Below, piece by piece: positions 50,648 to 59,548 of a stretch of 64,000 bases of DNA. This DNA comes from Chryseosolibacter sp044507775 (GTDB taxonomy: Bacteria; Bacteroidota; Bacteroidia; Cytophagales; Cyclobacteriaceae): NCBI GenBank assembly GCA_044507775.1, contig JBIQIY010000023.1, forward strand, positions 1 to 64,000, written 5' to 3'. The number at the start of each line of letters is the position of its first letter. Position 1 is the first letter of the stretch. The translations under genes and the position numbers were made by a program. A model generated the notes under the pieces. It worked only from the letters and a program-made list of their open reading frames with translations, searched no databases and was not told where the DNA came from.

Positions 50648-51304
50648 ATGAACTTGCCCTTTGACGAGCTGCGTGTGTTTTTAAAGGAGAGGCTAAAGCA
50701 ACCACTTCCAGGGCATCACGCGCACGACCGGTTCCGAGCCACTCCCTTGGGCGATGCACGGCCGCGATTTGTGCACAAATACCCGCCGAGACCCGGAGGC
50801 GTGATCATTCTTTTGTATGATGACGAAGGGACTGTTCGGTTTCCTTTGATCAAGCGCCCCGAATATGCAGGAGCGCATGGAGGTCAGGTGAGTCTGCCGG
50901 GAGGAAAAGCCGAAGCTGGCGAGGATGCCATCCAGACGGCGTTGCGCGAGTGCGAGGAGGAAATAGGCGTCGGGCCGAAAGGCGTTGAGGTGCTGGGCAA
51001 ACTCAGCGACTACTACGTCATGCCCAGCAACTATCTGGTGACACCGATCGTCGCATCCATCGACTCACGCCCTGTCTTCACGCCGGATCCCTATGAGGTC
51101 TCGCGCATCTTCGAGGCGCGGCTGGAAGAAGTCATTGAAGAAGATTCCATCAAAGAAAAGGAGATCCTTGCCGGCGGAAAGTATCGCATGCTGGCTCCGC
51201 ATTTTGAAATTGAAAATGAAATCGTCTGGGGGGCGACGGCGATGATGCTGAATGAATTCCGGGTGTTGTTGTCGGAAATCGCAGAGGATGGCGGTTTCAA
51301 ATAA
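50648..51304 (+). CDS. NUDIX hydrolase, CoA pyrophosphatase type
   Basis: 218 residues. Nudix box GGKAEAGEDAIQTALRECEEEIGV matches G-x5-E-x7-R-E-x2-E-E-x-G exactly, and the preceding GGQVSLPGGKAE with the longer N-terminal part fits the CoA/NADH diphosphatase group (YeaB/NudL-like). Follows surE by 18 bp, so likely cotranscribed. Convergent with aconitase across a strong inverted repeat. Confidence 0.92.
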   Translation: MNLPFDELRVFLKERLKQPLPGHHAHDRFRATPLGDARPRFVHKYPPRPGGVIILLYDDEGTVRFPLIKRPEYAGAHGGQVSLPGGKAEAGEDAIQTALRECEEEIGVGPKGVEVLGKLSDYYVMPSNYLVTPIVASIDSRPVFTPDPYEVSRIFEARLEEVIEEDSIKEKEILAGGKYRMLAPHFEIENEIVWGATAMMLNEFRVLLSEIAEDGGFK

Positions 51305-51309
51305 AAAAT

Positions 51310-51363
51310 GGTTGTTGTAATTGTAGAGACACGGCATGCCTTGTCTCTACAATTACAACAACC
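51310..51363. repeat. Perfect 22-bp inverted repeat between convergent genes
   Basis: Arm GGTTGTTGTAATTGTAGAGA+CA at 51310-51331, exact complement at 51342-51363, and a 10-base loop CGGCATGCCT which itself contains GGCATGCC. No T run follows either arm. It could work as a bidirectional terminator, but its TGTAGAGACA-type core resembles dispersed palindromic repeats seen in other bacteria. Confidence 0.9.
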
Positions 51364-51394
51364 GTTGTTTCAGACCCGAACGTAAAACGCCCGA

Positions 51395-53995
51395 TTATTT
51401 TTTCTTTTTCTTCGAGACCTTCTTGGGCGCTGCTGCCTTCTTTTTTGCGACAACCTTCTTCACTTTTTTCGCCAGCTTGACCACTTTGCTCAATGCTTTC
51501 TTTACAAGACCCTTCTTCGCGGGCTTTGCAGTTTTCTTCGAAAGCTTTACAGCTTTTTTCGCGGGCTTCGCTGCTTTCTTTGCGGGGCGGGCCGGTTTTT
51601 TCGCTTGTTTCGCCAGCGTCTTGGAGGCCATCTTTTTAGCTTCGGGCTTGGACAGTTTTTTCTTGCCCGCTGCCTTCGCTGCCTTTTTCGCCGGTGCCTT
51701 GTTCACCACCGGTTGTTTGAAGCCTTCCTTGGCAGTGATCTCTTTTGCCATCAGGTTAAGCGCGGATCCGGCCTTGAACCACTCGATTTGCCCGGCATTA
51801 TAAGTGTGGTTGACTTTGATGGTATCGCTCGTTCCGTCCTTGTGTCGCAGCACGACCGTAAGCTGACGATCGGGCGAGAATGAGCTGAGGTCGACGATGT
51901 CGATCGTGTCATCTTCCTGGATTAGGTCGTAGTCGGATTCATTTGAAAAAGTAATTCCGAGCATCCCCTGTTTCTTGAGGTTCGTTTCGTGAATACGCGC
52001 AAATGACTTAACCAGTATGGCGCGGATACCGAGATGACGGGGCTGCATCGCCGCGTGTTCGCGCGAGGAGCCTTCGCCGTAGTTGTGGTCGCCCACGACA
52101 ATCGTCGGAATTCCCGCTGCCTTGTAAGCGCGCTGCGTGGCGGGCACAGGACCGTACTCGCCCGTCAACTGGTTCTTCACAGAATCGGTCTTCTCATTGA
52201 AGTAGTTCACCGCGCCGGTCAGTGTGTTGTTGGCGATATTGTCCAGGTGTCCGCGGAACCTCAACCAGGGACCGGCCATGGAAATATGGTCCGTTGTACA
52301 TTTTCCTTTTGCTTTGATGAGCAGTTTCATCCCCGTAAGGTTCTTGCCATCCCATGCGGGGAAGGGGCTCAGCGCCTGCAGGCGATTGGATTGAGGATCG
52401 ATCTTCACGCTCACTTTACTTCCATCTTTCGCGGGTTCGATATATCCGGGATCCTTCACATCGAAACCGCGCGGAGGAAACTGATCGCCGGATGGCTCCT
52501 CGAGTTTTACCGCCTGTCCTTCATCGTTGATCAGCGTGTCGGTCACGGGATTGAACGTCAGATCACCCGCGATCGCGAATGCAGTGGTTATCTCAGGAGA
52601 GGCAACAAAGGCGTGCGTATTTGGATTGCCATCGTTGCGCTTTGCAAAATTCCGGTTGAAGGATGTGATGATGGAGTTTTTCCTGTTCGGGTCGTTGGTG
52701 TGGCGCGCCCACTGGCCGATACAGGGACCGCATGCATTAGCGAGGACAACACCGCCCATTTTTTCAAAGATACCCAGGTATCCATCGCGCTCCACGGTGT
52801 AGCGTACCTGCTCGGATCCGGGCGTCACGGTAAACTCCGCGCGAGCCTTGATCTTTTTGTCGACGGCCTGCTTTGCAAGCGATGCCGAACGCGTAATGTC
52901 TTCGTAAGAGGAGTTGGTACAAGATCCGATCAATCCAACTTCCAGTTTTTCCGGCCATCCGTTCTTGCGGACTTCGCTGGCGAACTGGGACAATGGTATG
53001 GCGCGGTCGGGCGTGAAGGGTCCGTTGACGTGAGGCTCGAGTTCCGACAGGTTGATCTCGATAACCTGGTCGAAATATTTTTCAGGATTCTCGTATACGA
53101 CGGGATCAGCGGTCAGATGTTCCTTGATCTTGTTTGCCAGGGCCGCCACTTCACTCCGGCCAGTGCCACGGAGGTAGTCGGCCATCTTTTCATCGTAGCC
53201 AAAAGTGGAGGTCGTTGCGCCGATCTCGGCGCCCATGTTGCAGATAGTGGCTTTGCCGGTACAGGAGAGCGTCTGTGCTCCAGGTCCGAAGTATTCGACA
53301 ATTGCTCCGGTGCCGCCTTTAACGGTCAGGATACCCGCAACCTTCAGAATGACATCCTTCGCCGACGACCAACCACTTAATCTTCCGGTGAGCTTTACGC
53401 CAATCAGCTTCGGCCATTTCAGTTCCCAAGGCATTCCCGCCATCACGTCGACAGCATCAGCGCCGCCTACACCGATCGCGACCATCCCGAGGCCTCCCGC
53501 GTTGACTGTATGTGAATCCGTTCCGATCATCATTCCGCCGGGGAAGGCGTAATTTTCCAGGACAACCTGGTGAATGATACCGGCTCCCGGTTTCCAGAAA
53601 CCAATGCCGTATTTATTCGATACGGACTCCAGGAAATTGAATACTTCGCCACTCGCCGTGAGCGACTCGGCGAGGTCTTTCCTCGCGCCATCCTTGGCGA
53701 GGATCAGGTGATCGCAGTGTACTGTAGAAGGGACGCGAACCTTTGGAATGCCCGCGGACATGAACTGCAAAAGAGCCATCTGCGCGGTTGCATCCTGCAT
53801 CGCCACTCTGTCAGGAGAAAAGTTGACGTATGATTTGCCGCGTTGAAAGTTTTCAATCGATTGCTCACCGTGGAGGTGTGTGAAGAGAATTTTTTCGGAA
53901 AGAGTTAGAGGCCTGTTGACGACTTTGCGCGCCTGTGAAATGCGATCCGGAAATAGACGGTAAACCGCCTTGATCATGTCTATATCGAATACCAT
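51395..53995 (-). CDS. acn: Aconitate hydratase with lysine-rich histone-like C-terminal tail
   Basis: 866 residues. Residues 1-~755 are a complete aconitase: GTDSHTVNAGGLGM, SCTNSSYED with the first cluster Cys, ANACGPCIGQW with the other two, and GSSREHAAMQPRHLG in the swivel domain. It interconverts citrate and isocitrate. From about residue 766 to the end, 101 residues contain 43 lysines plus Ala, Pro and Val in repeats like KPAKKA, as in histone H1-like or AlgP-like tails. Aconitases of this group normally stop near residue 755-765. The reading frame is open throughout, with no visible frameshift. Confidence 0.95.
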   Translation of the reverse strand: MVFDIDMIKAVYRLFPDRISQARKVVNRPLTLSEKILFTHLHGEQSIENFQRGKSYVNFSPDRVAMQDATAQMALLQFMSAGIPKVRVPSTVHCDHLILAKDGARKDLAESLTASGEVFNFLESVSNKYGIGFWKPGAGIIHQVVLENYAFPGGMMIGTDSHTVNAGGLGMVAIGVGGADAVDVMAGMPWELKWPKLIGVKLTGRLSGWSSAKDVILKVAGILTVKGGTGAIVEYFGPGAQTLSCTGKATICNMGAEIGATTSTFGYDEKMADYLRGTGRSEVAALANKIKEHLTADPVVYENPEKYFDQVIEINLSELEPHVNGPFTPDRAIPLSQFASEVRKNGWPEKLEVGLIGSCTNSSYEDITRSASLAKQAVDKKIKARAEFTVTPGSEQVRYTVERDGYLGIFEKMGGVVLANACGPCIGQWARHTNDPNRKNSIITSFNRNFAKRNDGNPNTHAFVASPEITTAFAIAGDLTFNPVTDTLINDEGQAVKLEEPSGDQFPPRGFDVKDPGYIEPAKDGSKVSVKIDPQSNRLQALSPFPAWDGKNLTGMKLLIKAKGKCTTDHISMAGPWLRFRGHLDNIANNTLTGAVNYFNEKTDSVKNQLTGEYGPVPATQRAYKAAGIPTIVVGDHNYGEGSSREHAAMQPRHLGIRAILVKSFARIHETNLKKQGMLGITFSNESDYDLIQEDDTIDIVDLSSFSPDRQLTVVLRHKDGTSDTIKVNHTYNAGQIEWFKAGSALNLMAKEITAKEGFKQPVVNKAPAKKAAKAAGKKKLSKPEAKKMASKTLAKQAKKPARPAKKAAKPAKKAVKLSKKTAKPAKKGLVKKALSKVVKLAKKVKKVVAKKKAAAPKKVSKKKKK

Positions 53996-54045
53996 AGTCT
54001 TGGTTTTAGGGTCGCTAAAGTAACAAAAAAGGTTGAAGGGTGAAA

Positions 54046-54186
54046 GGGTGGAGGGGGCATAAGGGGTATAGGGGATGTAAGGGTAATAAGGGGTATAGAG
54101 GGTATAAGGGATGTAAGGGTAAACCCCTATATCCTTATAACCCCTATACCCCCTATAGCCTATACCCTATACCCTATACCCTATAC
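54046..54186. repeat. GGGTATA/CCTATAC repeat region between folE and aconitase
   Basis: The left half has GGGGTATA- and GGGATGTAAGGGTAA-type units (the latter twice, near 54072 and 54107); the right half has CCTATAG then four exact CCTATAC heptamers (54152-54186) ending just before the folE stop. The halves are rough reverse complements, so a long hairpin is possible. No gene is present. Confidence 0.85.
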
Positions 54187-54194
54187 TCTTATCC

Positions 54195-54884
54195 TCACTT
54201 GCTATTAATGTAGTTTAGAAACTCCCGCTTAATATTCTCATCCTTGAATTTTCCGCAGAAGTAGGCAGTGCCTGTTTTGCTGTTGGTGTCGCCGACGCCG
54301 CGTGAAGCGACGCACATGTGATTGGCATCCAGGACCACTCCGACGTCTTCTGTGTGGAGGATGCGTTGCATTTCCTTGCCGATCTGTACCGTAAGGCGCT
54401 CCTGAACCTGCGGGCGTTTCGCGAAATATTGAACAATGCGATTGATCTTGGAGAGCCCAATTACCTTGCCCGACGAGAAGTAAGCAACATGCGCTTTGCC
54501 GTAGATGGGCACAAAATGATGCTCGCAGTGGGAGTAGAAGGTGATATCCTTTTCCACCAGCATCTGGTCGTAGTTGTATTTGTTCTCGAAGAGTCTTGCG
54601 TGGGGCCTGTTTTTTGGGTTCAAACCGCTAAACACTTCCTTTACGTACATTTTGGCAACCCGTCGCGGGGTCCCGCCGAGACTGTCGTCTGTAAGGTCCA
54701 ATCCGAGGATTTGCATGATCTCGCGGAAGTGAGTGGCGATCTTCTCGATTTTCTCGTCGTCGTCCATCTCAAAAGCGTCGGGTCGGAGGGGTGTGTCAGT
54801 GGAGGATGCAACGTGGTCATCCTGATCTTCGTCGTCAATGGATTCAAGAGGCCGGATATTCAACGAAATTCCTTTCTGTCTCAT
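54195..54884 (-). CDS. folE: GTP cyclohydrolase I
   Basis: 229 residues. An acidic N-terminal extension of about 45 residues (SIDDEDQDDHV) precedes the catalytic domain. Zinc ligands are in TFYSHCEHHFVPIYG and the later ANHMCVASRGV; GLSKINRIVQYFAKRPQVQE is the substrate-binding helix. Product is 7,8-dihydroneopterin triphosphate, used for folate and queuosine. Its 5' end overlaps queD by 41 bp, so the pair is a coupled pterin module. Confidence 0.97.
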   Translation of the reverse strand: MRQKGISLNIRPLESIDDEDQDDHVASSTDTPLRPDAFEMDDDEKIEKIATHFREIMQILGLDLTDDSLGGTPRRVAKMYVKEVFSGLNPKNRPHARLFENKYNYDQMLVEKDITFYSHCEHHFVPIYGKAHVAYFSSGKVIGLSKINRIVQYFAKRPQVQERLTVQIGKEMQRILHTEDVGVVLDANHMCVASRGVGDTNSKTGTAYFCGKFKDENIKREFLNYINSK

Positions 54885-55254
54885 ACAAAGTGATTTTCAG
54901 TTCTAGTTTGGAATCTATCTTCTGCCTTAAGATCCCCCAGATGACGACGGCAATATTTTCGGCTGTCGGATTGAGTTCTTTAAAGTAGTCGGTATCGAGG
55001 TTAAGATTTTTGTGGTCGAATTTTTTCAAAACATTTTCTTTGACCAGATCACTCAACACTTTTAGGTCAAACACAAATCCGGTATCGGCGCGGGGCTCTC
55101 CCGTGACGCTTACGATCAACTCGTAATTATGGCCGTGATAGTTGGGGTTGCTGCACTTTCCAAACACCTTTTCGTTCTGGGCGTCCGACCAGTCGGCCCT
55201 GAAAAGCCGGTGAGCCGCGTTAAAGTGCTCTTTGCGGGAAACTTTCACCTTCAT
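54844..55254 (-). CDS. queD: 6-carboxytetrahydropterin synthase (QueD/PTPS family)
   Basis: 136 residues. Zinc ligands: His in EHFNAAHRL and the His pair in NYHGHNYEL; catalytic Cys in GKCSNPN. The C-terminal YETERNFVEYPAS includes the pterin-binding Glu. QueD converts dihydroneopterin triphosphate toward 7-deazaguanine; PTPS activity for tetrahydrobiopterin is the alternative. Immediately upstream of, and overlapping, folE on the same strand. Confidence 0.93.
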   Translation of the reverse strand: MKVKVSRKEHFNAAHRLFRADWSDAQNEKVFGKCSNPNYHGHNYELIVSVTGEPRADTGFVFDLKVLSDLVKENVLKKFDHKNLNLDTDYFKELNPTAENIAVVIWGILRQKIDSKLELKITLYETERNFVEYPAS

Positions 55255-55349
55255 GCCCTAAAAGTAACAGGATATTGGGTAAAAGGTTCATTGCGCAACA
55301 AATTGTTGCTTTCCAGGCCACCAGGCCCTCCGACGCCCGCTTGATTCTT

Positions 55350-56258
55350 TTAAAAGTTGGTCAGCGACATGCTGTGGAAACCGAGGACGGCCAGGTTAAT
55401 ACCGAAGCTCAGTTCATGGGTTGTGAACCTCGCGCCAACAGAATTGCCGGAGGGAACCTCAAAGGCGTAGCCGAAGCGGTATGAACCTCCGAACCGGATC
55501 TGGCCCATCAGCCCATAGGCATTCAGGTTGCGCGTGTATATCCCCGCGGTTATTTTTTCCTCGAAGGTCATCGCGAAGTTCACGTCCGTCGATAAGGGAG
55601 AACCCTTTACGGACTTCAGCAACACCGAGGGCTTCAGCCTCAGGTGCTCGTTGATATAAAAAACATACGCACCCATGGCGTAAAAATGCTGGCTGTATAA
55701 CTGAGACTCAACATCGTCAACCGAAACCTTCGCCTTTAGCATGCGCGGGACGGAGAGACCGATGAAATACCGCTCGCTGTGGAGGATCAGCCCTGCGCCG
55801 AAACTTGGCTTGGTGACATTCTGAACTTCCGTGAACGCCGGATCCTGAGGATCATAAGGATTGAGGTCGTTGTAGTTTCCTTTGTAACTGATTACCCCGG
55901 CCTGCAGACCGAATGAAAGGTACTTCTGGTCGAGGTCCAAACGATACGCGTAAGTGCCATGAACTTCCGTGTTGCTGTTAATGCCCACGTTGTCTTTTAC
56001 GATCATCAAGCCGACACCCATGCGGTTATCGAACAGGGATGAGTGACCATTGACGTTAAAAGTTGTCGGACTCCCTTCGAAACCAGCCCACTGTTTCCGG
56101 TAGCTTATAGCCGCGTTGAGATTGTTGTTCAGCCCGGCATAAGCAGGGTTGATCAGCATGGGATTGTTGAGGTACTGTGCATAAAGGGGATCAACCTGCG
56201 CCTGTCCCGGACAACAGATGAACAGGATGAACACTGCTGGGAGTAGAAGTTTTCTCAT
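55350..56258 (-). CDS. PorP/SprF family type IX secretion system membrane protein
   Basis: 302 residues. Signal peptide to about residue 20 (CCPGQAQ), then the family opening VDPLYAQYLNNPMLINPAYAGLNNN and RKQWAGFEGSPTTFNVNGHS. The rest is an amphipathic beta barrel ending ...MSLTNF with C-terminal Phe. PorP/SprF proteins help export or attach gliding-motility-type C-terminal domain cargo. The gene lies 151 bp downstream of such a cargo gene on the same strand, the usual pairing. An ATG at 56267 would add three residues. Confidence 0.94.
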   Translation of the reverse strand: MRKLLLPAVFILFICCPGQAQVDPLYAQYLNNPMLINPAYAGLNNNLNAAISYRKQWAGFEGSPTTFNVNGHSSLFDNRMGVGLMIVKDNVGINSNTEVHGTYAYRLDLDQKYLSFGLQAGVISYKGNYNDLNPYDPQDPAFTEVQNVTKPSFGAGLILHSERYFIGLSVPRMLKAKVSVDDVESQLYSQHFYAMGAYVFYINEHLRLKPSVLLKSVKGSPLSTDVNFAMTFEEKITAGIYTRNLNAYGLMGQIRFGGSYRFGYAFEVPSGNSVGARFTTHELSFGINLAVLGFHSMSLTNF

Positions 56259-56409
56259 AGACTGCATGTTATCGCACGTTGATCAATTGACTTTCAGATT
56301 AAATCCGCACACTGAAACTACCCGTTTGATTCTGGATTTACAAAGGACTCGTCCAATGAATTTTTTTTGCTATCCATCCTGAGTTTTTTTCGGCAAGTTG
56401 CGTTTACCT

Positions 56410-59400
56410 TTATTGTTTCAGCGATATATATCCCGTTACGACCCGGGGTCCGGTGTAACCCGGATTGTTCCCGATTTCGATCTTGTAGAAGTAGGTCCCT
56501 GTCGGAAGCATTTTCCCGCTGTCATTTGCACCTTCGAAACGCCGGCCCGGCATTCTTCCGTCGTAATTCTCGATCTCAAACACCTTGTCTCCCCAGCGGT
56601 TGAAAATTGAAACCTTGTTTCCTTCAGGTAGATTGTGAATGCGCATGAAGCGGTTGTCGCCAGAACTGTTCGGCGCAACTGCATTGAACACAACGATTTC
56701 GCCGTCGTTCTGAACGTCGATGGTGACGATGTTCTGCGCACATTCGCCCAGATCATCGCATACTTCAATGGTCAGTTGATCTTTCCCGGTAAAAGTCAGA
56801 CCGTCGTAGCTGACGCGCAGCTGCAGGTCGCCATCTATCGTAGCCGTGGCACCGCTCGCGGGTTGCTGAACAATGCGAATGGAAGTCAGATCCAGGTTGT
56901 CATCCGGATCACTGATCAGCGCGGCAAGATCGATGTTGACATTAAAGCCAAGTTGAGTTGTCTTCGTCGCACTGGTAATTACCGGTGGATTGTTGACGGT
57001 AACATTTAACGTGCGGCTCGCGACCTGGGGTGTTGTGAAGTCACTATCAAAAACCCGGAAGGCGATGGCTTTGGCCGTCGTCGATTTTTTTGCGGGGCGC
57101 GTGCGTCCGCCACTTTCGGCGTGACGATGGTAGTAAACGGTTTGGAGTAAAGTCTGATATTCCAGGAGTGTGCCCTTGCCGCGTAGTGTCAGCACGCCGT
57201 TATCACTATTGAACGACCCGGTGATATTTCCCGTGGAGGCCACGTGAAGTTCGTCACCTTCCTCATAATTACCGATTGTTACCGTTGCCTGAGCGATGAA
57301 ATCATTGTCTTCGTCGGCCAGCGTAAGCGTTGGATCAATGATGACATCGCCATGGACTCCGATCAGATAGGTTATCGCTTGTGTGGAAACGGTGGTGACA
57401 ACGGCGGGATTTTCGTTTTTCATGTACCGGATACGGCCGACGTAGTCTCCCGCAAACAGGTCCAGATCGCCGTCCCCGTCCACGTCAGCGAAATGAGGAT
57501 TCAGGCCATAAACAGATGTAAATCCCAAGGGATCTTCCTCCGGTATGTACGGCTGGCTGTTTGAGTATTCGAAGACAGGAGCCGTTCGCGTGCCGGTATT
57601 CTCGTAAAACAAAACAAAGGTGGACGTGCTGTATTTGTAATCAACGTTCTCACTCGTTATAAGATCCAGATCCCCGTCGTGATCTACATCGGAAAGTGTC
57701 AGATGCCCCTGATAATTAAAGGTTGAGCCAACGATCGAAAATGGATTATCGGAACCTGTGCGCTCTTTGAAGATCGGGTTAGTCTTGCTCCCGGTATTTT
57801 CAAAGTAATAGACGGGCGCTCCGAAGCCGGCACTCACCACCAGATCGAAATCCTCATCGCCATCGACGTCCGCCAGCACAGGAGAAGTACGATATCCCAT
57901 ATTGATGCCCTGAAAAGGACTCGACGTTGTAACTTCTGTGTATTCACCATGGTCGTTGCGATAGAACAGGAGTCCGCCATACCAGCTGCCGCTGATGAAG
58001 TCCAGGTCACCATCGCCGTCGATGTCCGCAAGTTGAGGAGTAATTGCGCCCTGTATGCTGATTGTTTCAAAACGGCTGCCTTCGTAACGCCTGTGAAACT
58101 TCCCGTCTTCAAACACATACTCGAAGGGTGTGTTATACCCATCGTAGATCATATCGTACTTGTGGCCGATGAGTGCATCGAGATCTCCGTCATCATCAAG
58201 GTCAACGAGCAGGGCGGATGCCTGCTGCCTTCCATTCACTCCTGACAGCGGGTTGTCGAGGTCGCGCTTTTCTTCGAAGACGCTGTTTCCTTTGTTTTCG
58301 AAATAATGGATGATGTGCGCGAAATAATAGTAATACTGATCACCATCGCCGTCCCCCAGCAGAAGATCGAGATCTCCGTCGTTATCGAGGTCGGCAAGGG
58401 CCGGTTGTGTATCAGGTTCGTAAATATCCTGGAAGGGATTTTCTGTTCCCGTTTGTTCTTCAAATTTTCCCGGTGAAACCTGTTTGTAGTAGCGCAAGCC
58501 CAGGTAATATCCACCTAACACCAGGTCATCGTCGCCGTCTTTGTCAATATCCGCGAAGGTGGGGTTCAGAATATCCGGATGGTCGATGTTTTCGTAGGAT
58601 GGCAGCGGCGTGAACTGCACTGCATCGTTTGCCTCCGTGAAAACTCCCTTGCCGTCGTTTTTGTAATAACTGACGTAGCGATAGTTGCCGTTCTGATTGT
58701 CATAAACGCTACCGGTAATTAACGCATCCAGGTCGCCATCCTTGTCAATGTCGGAGAAAGCGAGCTTGATATTATCACGGTCGAACCCATCAAAGGGATT
58801 CCCTGTCTTGAGGGTTGGATTCCAGCTGCCTGTCTGCTCAGTAAAAACTCCGTTATCATTTCTGAAGTACTGGATCTGGCTGAAGCTGTTGTAATAGGAA
58901 TAGTACGAGCTTGAGACGAACAGATCCTGATCTCCATCATTGTCGATGTCAGCGAATACCGGGGCCCGCCTGTCGCGTTGAATGTAGAGGTCTGCAAATG
59001 GATTATCCGCTCCAAATTTCTCCTCAAAGAGCGGCATTGTGGCTGTACCTACATTGACAAAGTACCGTAGTGTGCGGTATTGGTTGTCGACACTCCAGTT
59101 CGATTCATCGCCAACGACCAGGTCGAAGTCCCCGTCTTTGTCCAGGTCTACCAATGTCGGATAAGCGGCCCCTTCAAAGAGAAATGATTCCCGGAGCGGA
59201 TTCTGGTAGCGCGATTGTGGTACCATTGGACCGGTGTTCGTCTGCGCCTCCGCGGGTGAGATACTGAGCGAAAGAACCACTACGCCCGTAGCCGTTGCAA
59301 TCTTCAACTGAACCTGGAGAGTTGCGATCTTTCTCCTAAGCTTTCGTAAGCGGGTCAGGATTGTCTGGTACGTGTAGCCTGCAGGGTTGGTTTGCCTCCT

Positions 59401-59475
59401 GAGCTGTGCACTCAGCTTTCGGTATCTGCGAACAGACCGGTTATAAAGTCCGACAAGGTGCGGGGAGACTTTCAT
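56410..59475 (-). CDS. FG-GAP/VCBS repeat surface protein with extended signal region and gliding-motility C-terminal domain
   Basis: 1021 residues. Unusual N-terminus: about 60 residues rich in Arg/Lys and Leu (SVRRYRKLSAQLRRQ, LTRLRKLRRKIATLQVQLK) precede the hydrophobic core and cleavage-like SPAEAQ. Then about a dozen FG-GAP-like repeats, each with a calcium-binding D-x-D-x-D-G-D loop (DLDKDGDFDLVVGD, DIDNDGDQDLFV, DVDGDGDLDLFAGD), a cadherin-like region near 700-900, and the gliding-motility C-terminal domain (SIFNRWGDKVFEIENY, GTYFYKIEIG). Likely a large surface adhesin exported by T9SS together with the downstream PorP/SprF. Confidence 0.92.
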   Translation of the reverse strand: MKVSPHLVGLYNRSVRRYRKLSAQLRRQTNPAGYTYQTILTRLRKLRRKIATLQVQLKIATATGVVVLSLSISPAEAQTNTGPMVPQSRYQNPLRESFLFEGAAYPTLVDLDKDGDFDLVVGDESNWSVDNQYRTLRYFVNVGTATMPLFEEKFGADNPFADLYIQRDRRAPVFADIDNDGDQDLFVSSSYYSYYNSFSQIQYFRNDNGVFTEQTGSWNPTLKTGNPFDGFDRDNIKLAFSDIDKDGDLDALITGSVYDNQNGNYRYVSYYKNDGKGVFTEANDAVQFTPLPSYENIDHPDILNPTFADIDKDGDDDLVLGGYYLGLRYYKQVSPGKFEEQTGTENPFQDIYEPDTQPALADLDNDGDLDLLLGDGDGDQYYYYFAHIIHYFENKGNSVFEEKRDLDNPLSGVNGRQQASALLVDLDDDGDLDALIGHKYDMIYDGYNTPFEYVFEDGKFHRRYEGSRFETISIQGAITPQLADIDGDGDLDFISGSWYGGLLFYRNDHGEYTEVTTSSPFQGINMGYRTSPVLADVDGDEDFDLVVSAGFGAPVYYFENTGSKTNPIFKERTGSDNPFSIVGSTFNYQGHLTLSDVDHDGDLDLITSENVDYKYSTSTFVLFYENTGTRTAPVFEYSNSQPYIPEEDPLGFTSVYGLNPHFADVDGDGDLDLFAGDYVGRIRYMKNENPAVVTTVSTQAITYLIGVHGDVIIDPTLTLADEDNDFIAQATVTIGNYEEGDELHVASTGNITGSFNSDNGVLTLRGKGTLLEYQTLLQTVYYHRHAESGGRTRPAKKSTTAKAIAFRVFDSDFTTPQVASRTLNVTVNNPPVITSATKTTQLGFNVNIDLAALISDPDDNLDLTSIRIVQQPASGATATIDGDLQLRVSYDGLTFTGKDQLTIEVCDDLGECAQNIVTIDVQNDGEIVVFNAVAPNSSGDNRFMRIHNLPEGNKVSIFNRWGDKVFEIENYDGRMPGRRFEGANDSGKMLPTGTYFYKIEIGNNPGYTGPRVVTGYISLKQ

Positions 59476-59548
59476 GGGGTTCGTGGCAAAGCAACAATAA
59501 TAATACAAATTTTTTAAAGATATTCGAGTCGGTTCGTCTATTATTTAT

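Noticed and set aside
52034..53380. 448-residue open frame antisense to aconitase
   Set aside because: Aconitase motifs are complete on the reverse strand; the antisense frame is a by-product of high-GC codon use.
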